From contig NZ_JAANOG010000001.1 in NCBI RefSeq assembly GCF_019923745.1, positions 62,001 to 126,000 on the forward strand: 64,000 nucleotides of DNA, written 5' to 3'. Position 1 is the first letter of the stretch, and every line of letters begins with the position of its first letter. Position numbers and translations under genes: made by a program. Under the pieces are notes generated by a model, which saw only the letters and a program-made list of their open reading frames with translations, made no database searches and had not been told where the DNA came from. Source of the stretch: Aquirufa aurantiipilula (GTDB taxonomy: Bacteria; Bacteroidota; Bacteroidia; Cytophagales; Spirosomataceae). Positions 63,136-64,000 of the stretch are shown in pieces.

Positions 63136-64000
63136 GGTTTCAATGCCCATTCTATCAATTTTTTGGCAGCTGGGAAGTTTTCGTATTCCAAAGGTATGCG
63201 GCGGTTATTGGTGTATTCATTGTAAATCCAAGGATCTCCCAAGGCAAATACTTTTCCTTTACCAACTTCTGCCATGGCCATTACACAGTATCCGTTGAGA
63301 TCTTCTAAGGATTTGGCAGGACCAGAAAGCTTGATAGTTGAAATCTCTTTGATGTAGATTTTTTTCAATCCTTTGAAAACTGGATTGTTGGCTGATATAT
63401 TCAAGGTTCCTTGATGCCAGTTTTTACCTTGTACCATGTTTAAATTGGGTCCAACAAACTCCATTCCAAAGCGTTTTGCTAATGTGTTGAATTTCGGTAT
63501 CTCGCAATTGGTGGTATCATTGGCCAACAAAATTAAAGTGCCACCGGCTTTCACCCATTTCTCTATTTCATCTGCATCTTGAGAACGCATATAGTTGGGC
63601 TTAGCGGTTTCTTTTTTACTATCTGGATCCACAATGATGTAAACCTTGGCTCCAGCTAAGTTTTTAATCGTAGGTGCTTGAGCTAAACTATCAATTTTAG
63701 CCCCTAATTGTTCTGTTTGGACTCCTAATAATTGAAATCCTGAATCTTTTCTGTCTTCCCAAGTATAATGGAAACGCTCCATGTTCCCTTGTTTGTTTTT
63801 TCGGAATTCATGATTGAAGTAATAATCTAAAACTACTTTTTTACCTTTTCCAATGCTTAATTCTTTAGCAATTTCCATTTCTAAAGAAGCCATAATGAAT
63901 GGACCAGCACCCTTTAAATCATCCGTTTTTAAGGGTTCCGACATGTAATAAGCAAAACTGCCATCGCGGTAAGGAGTACCCCCTAATCCACCTACACTCA
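63132..64000 (-). CDS. C-terminal part of a GH88/GH105-like hydrolase fused to a DUF4350-like domain (5' cut off by window)
   Basis: The frame is open to the window end, so the start lies beyond it; 289 codons are visible. The first visible residues, GGLGGTPYRDGSFAYYMSEP then KGAGPFIMASLEME, match the end of the unsaturated rhamnogalacturonyl hydrolase (GH88/GH105) barrel. The remaining 220 residues resemble DUF4350/GATase-like domains: AKVYIIVDPDSKKE, WVKAGGTLILLANDTTNCEI and GKGKVFALGDPWIYNEYTNN. Such fusions act on pectin-type oligosaccharides. An internal ATG at 63944 is not the real start. It overlaps the convergent nuclease gene by 4 bp. Confidence 0.75.
   Translation of the reverse strand, partial: SVGGLGGTPYRDGSFAYYMSEPLKTDDLKGAGPFIMASLEMEIAKELSIGKGKKVVLDYYFNHEFRKNKQGNMERFHYTWEDRKDSGFQLLGVQTEQLGAKIDSLAQAPTIKNLAGAKVYIIVDPDSKKETAKPNYMRSQDADEIEKWVKAGGTLILLANDTTNCEIPKFNTLAKRFGMEFVGPNLNMVQGKNWHQGTLNISANNPVFKGLKKIYIKEISTIKLSGPAKSLEDLNGYCVMAMAEVGKGKVFALGDPWIYNEYTNNRRIPLEYENFPAAKKLIEWALKP

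Overview
The window looks like chromosomal DNA of an aerobic, AT-rich member of the Bacteroidota, most likely order Cytophagales (for example a freshwater Spirosomataceae/Cytophagaceae relative). The grounds are a hybrid two-component system (propeller sensor, kinase, receiver and AraC domains in one protein), a Bacteroidota-type 'putative porin', a DUF2723 membrane protein, Bacteroidota-style promoters (TAnnTTTG at -7, sometimes with TTTG 19 bp upstream), weak ribosome binding sites, oxygen-dependent HemF, and a carotenoid monooxygenase (CrtA) homologue. Genus-level placement is an inference. I saw no rRNA, tRNA, CRISPR array or complete insertion sequence.

Layout. 1-4.9 kb: the end of a LolE/FtsX-type ABC permease, then a leftward five-gene run (methyltransferase, two small envelope proteins, SRPBCC protein, dicarboxylate/amino-acid symporter). 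4.9-8.2 kb: a tight three-gene operon for a Tat-exported molybdenum hydroxylase (2Fe-2S subunit, catalytic subunit, MocA-like cofactor enzyme). 8.2-20.4 kb: housekeeping genes (purL, truA, radA, a beta-barrel protein, pheS, a DUF2723 protein, grpE-dnaJ, queG). 20.4-29.6 kb: regulators (GntR type, hybrid two-component system, AraC type) with phosphatase- and phosphoesterase-like enzymes. 29.6-37.7 kb: mnmA, a TrpF-like protein lacking the catalytic cysteine, a class A penicillin-binding protein, hemF, a menC-like gene and lpxK. 37.7-40.7 kb: a putative porin, then six tandem 49-bp hairpin repeats directly upstream of a REP-associated tyrosine transposase (RAYT). 40.8-47.7 kb: a GMC oxidoreductase with its small Tat subunit, an AddB-like nuclease, an SCP2 protein and mnmE.

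47.76-56.72 kb looks accessory: an orphan AbiEi-type antitoxin, an excisionase-like helix-turn-helix protein, a TetR-TolC-adaptor-RND efflux operon, and a rhuM gene broken by one in-frame stop codon. 56.7-64 kb returns to core-like content: a VOC protein, the CrtA-like protein, amtB-glnK, a secreted GH20-esterase-nuclease cluster, and the end of a GH88/GH105-like hydrolase.

The most notable items are the tandem hairpin array with its RAYT, the TrpF-like pseudoenzyme, the recently broken rhuM, a 33-nt inverted repeat spanning the crtA/glnK 3' ends, a terminator-like hairpin inside the signal-peptide codons of the secreted nuclease, and promoters that predict almost leaderless mRNAs. No clearly undescribed multigene system is evident; the repeat-RAYT locus is the closest candidate.
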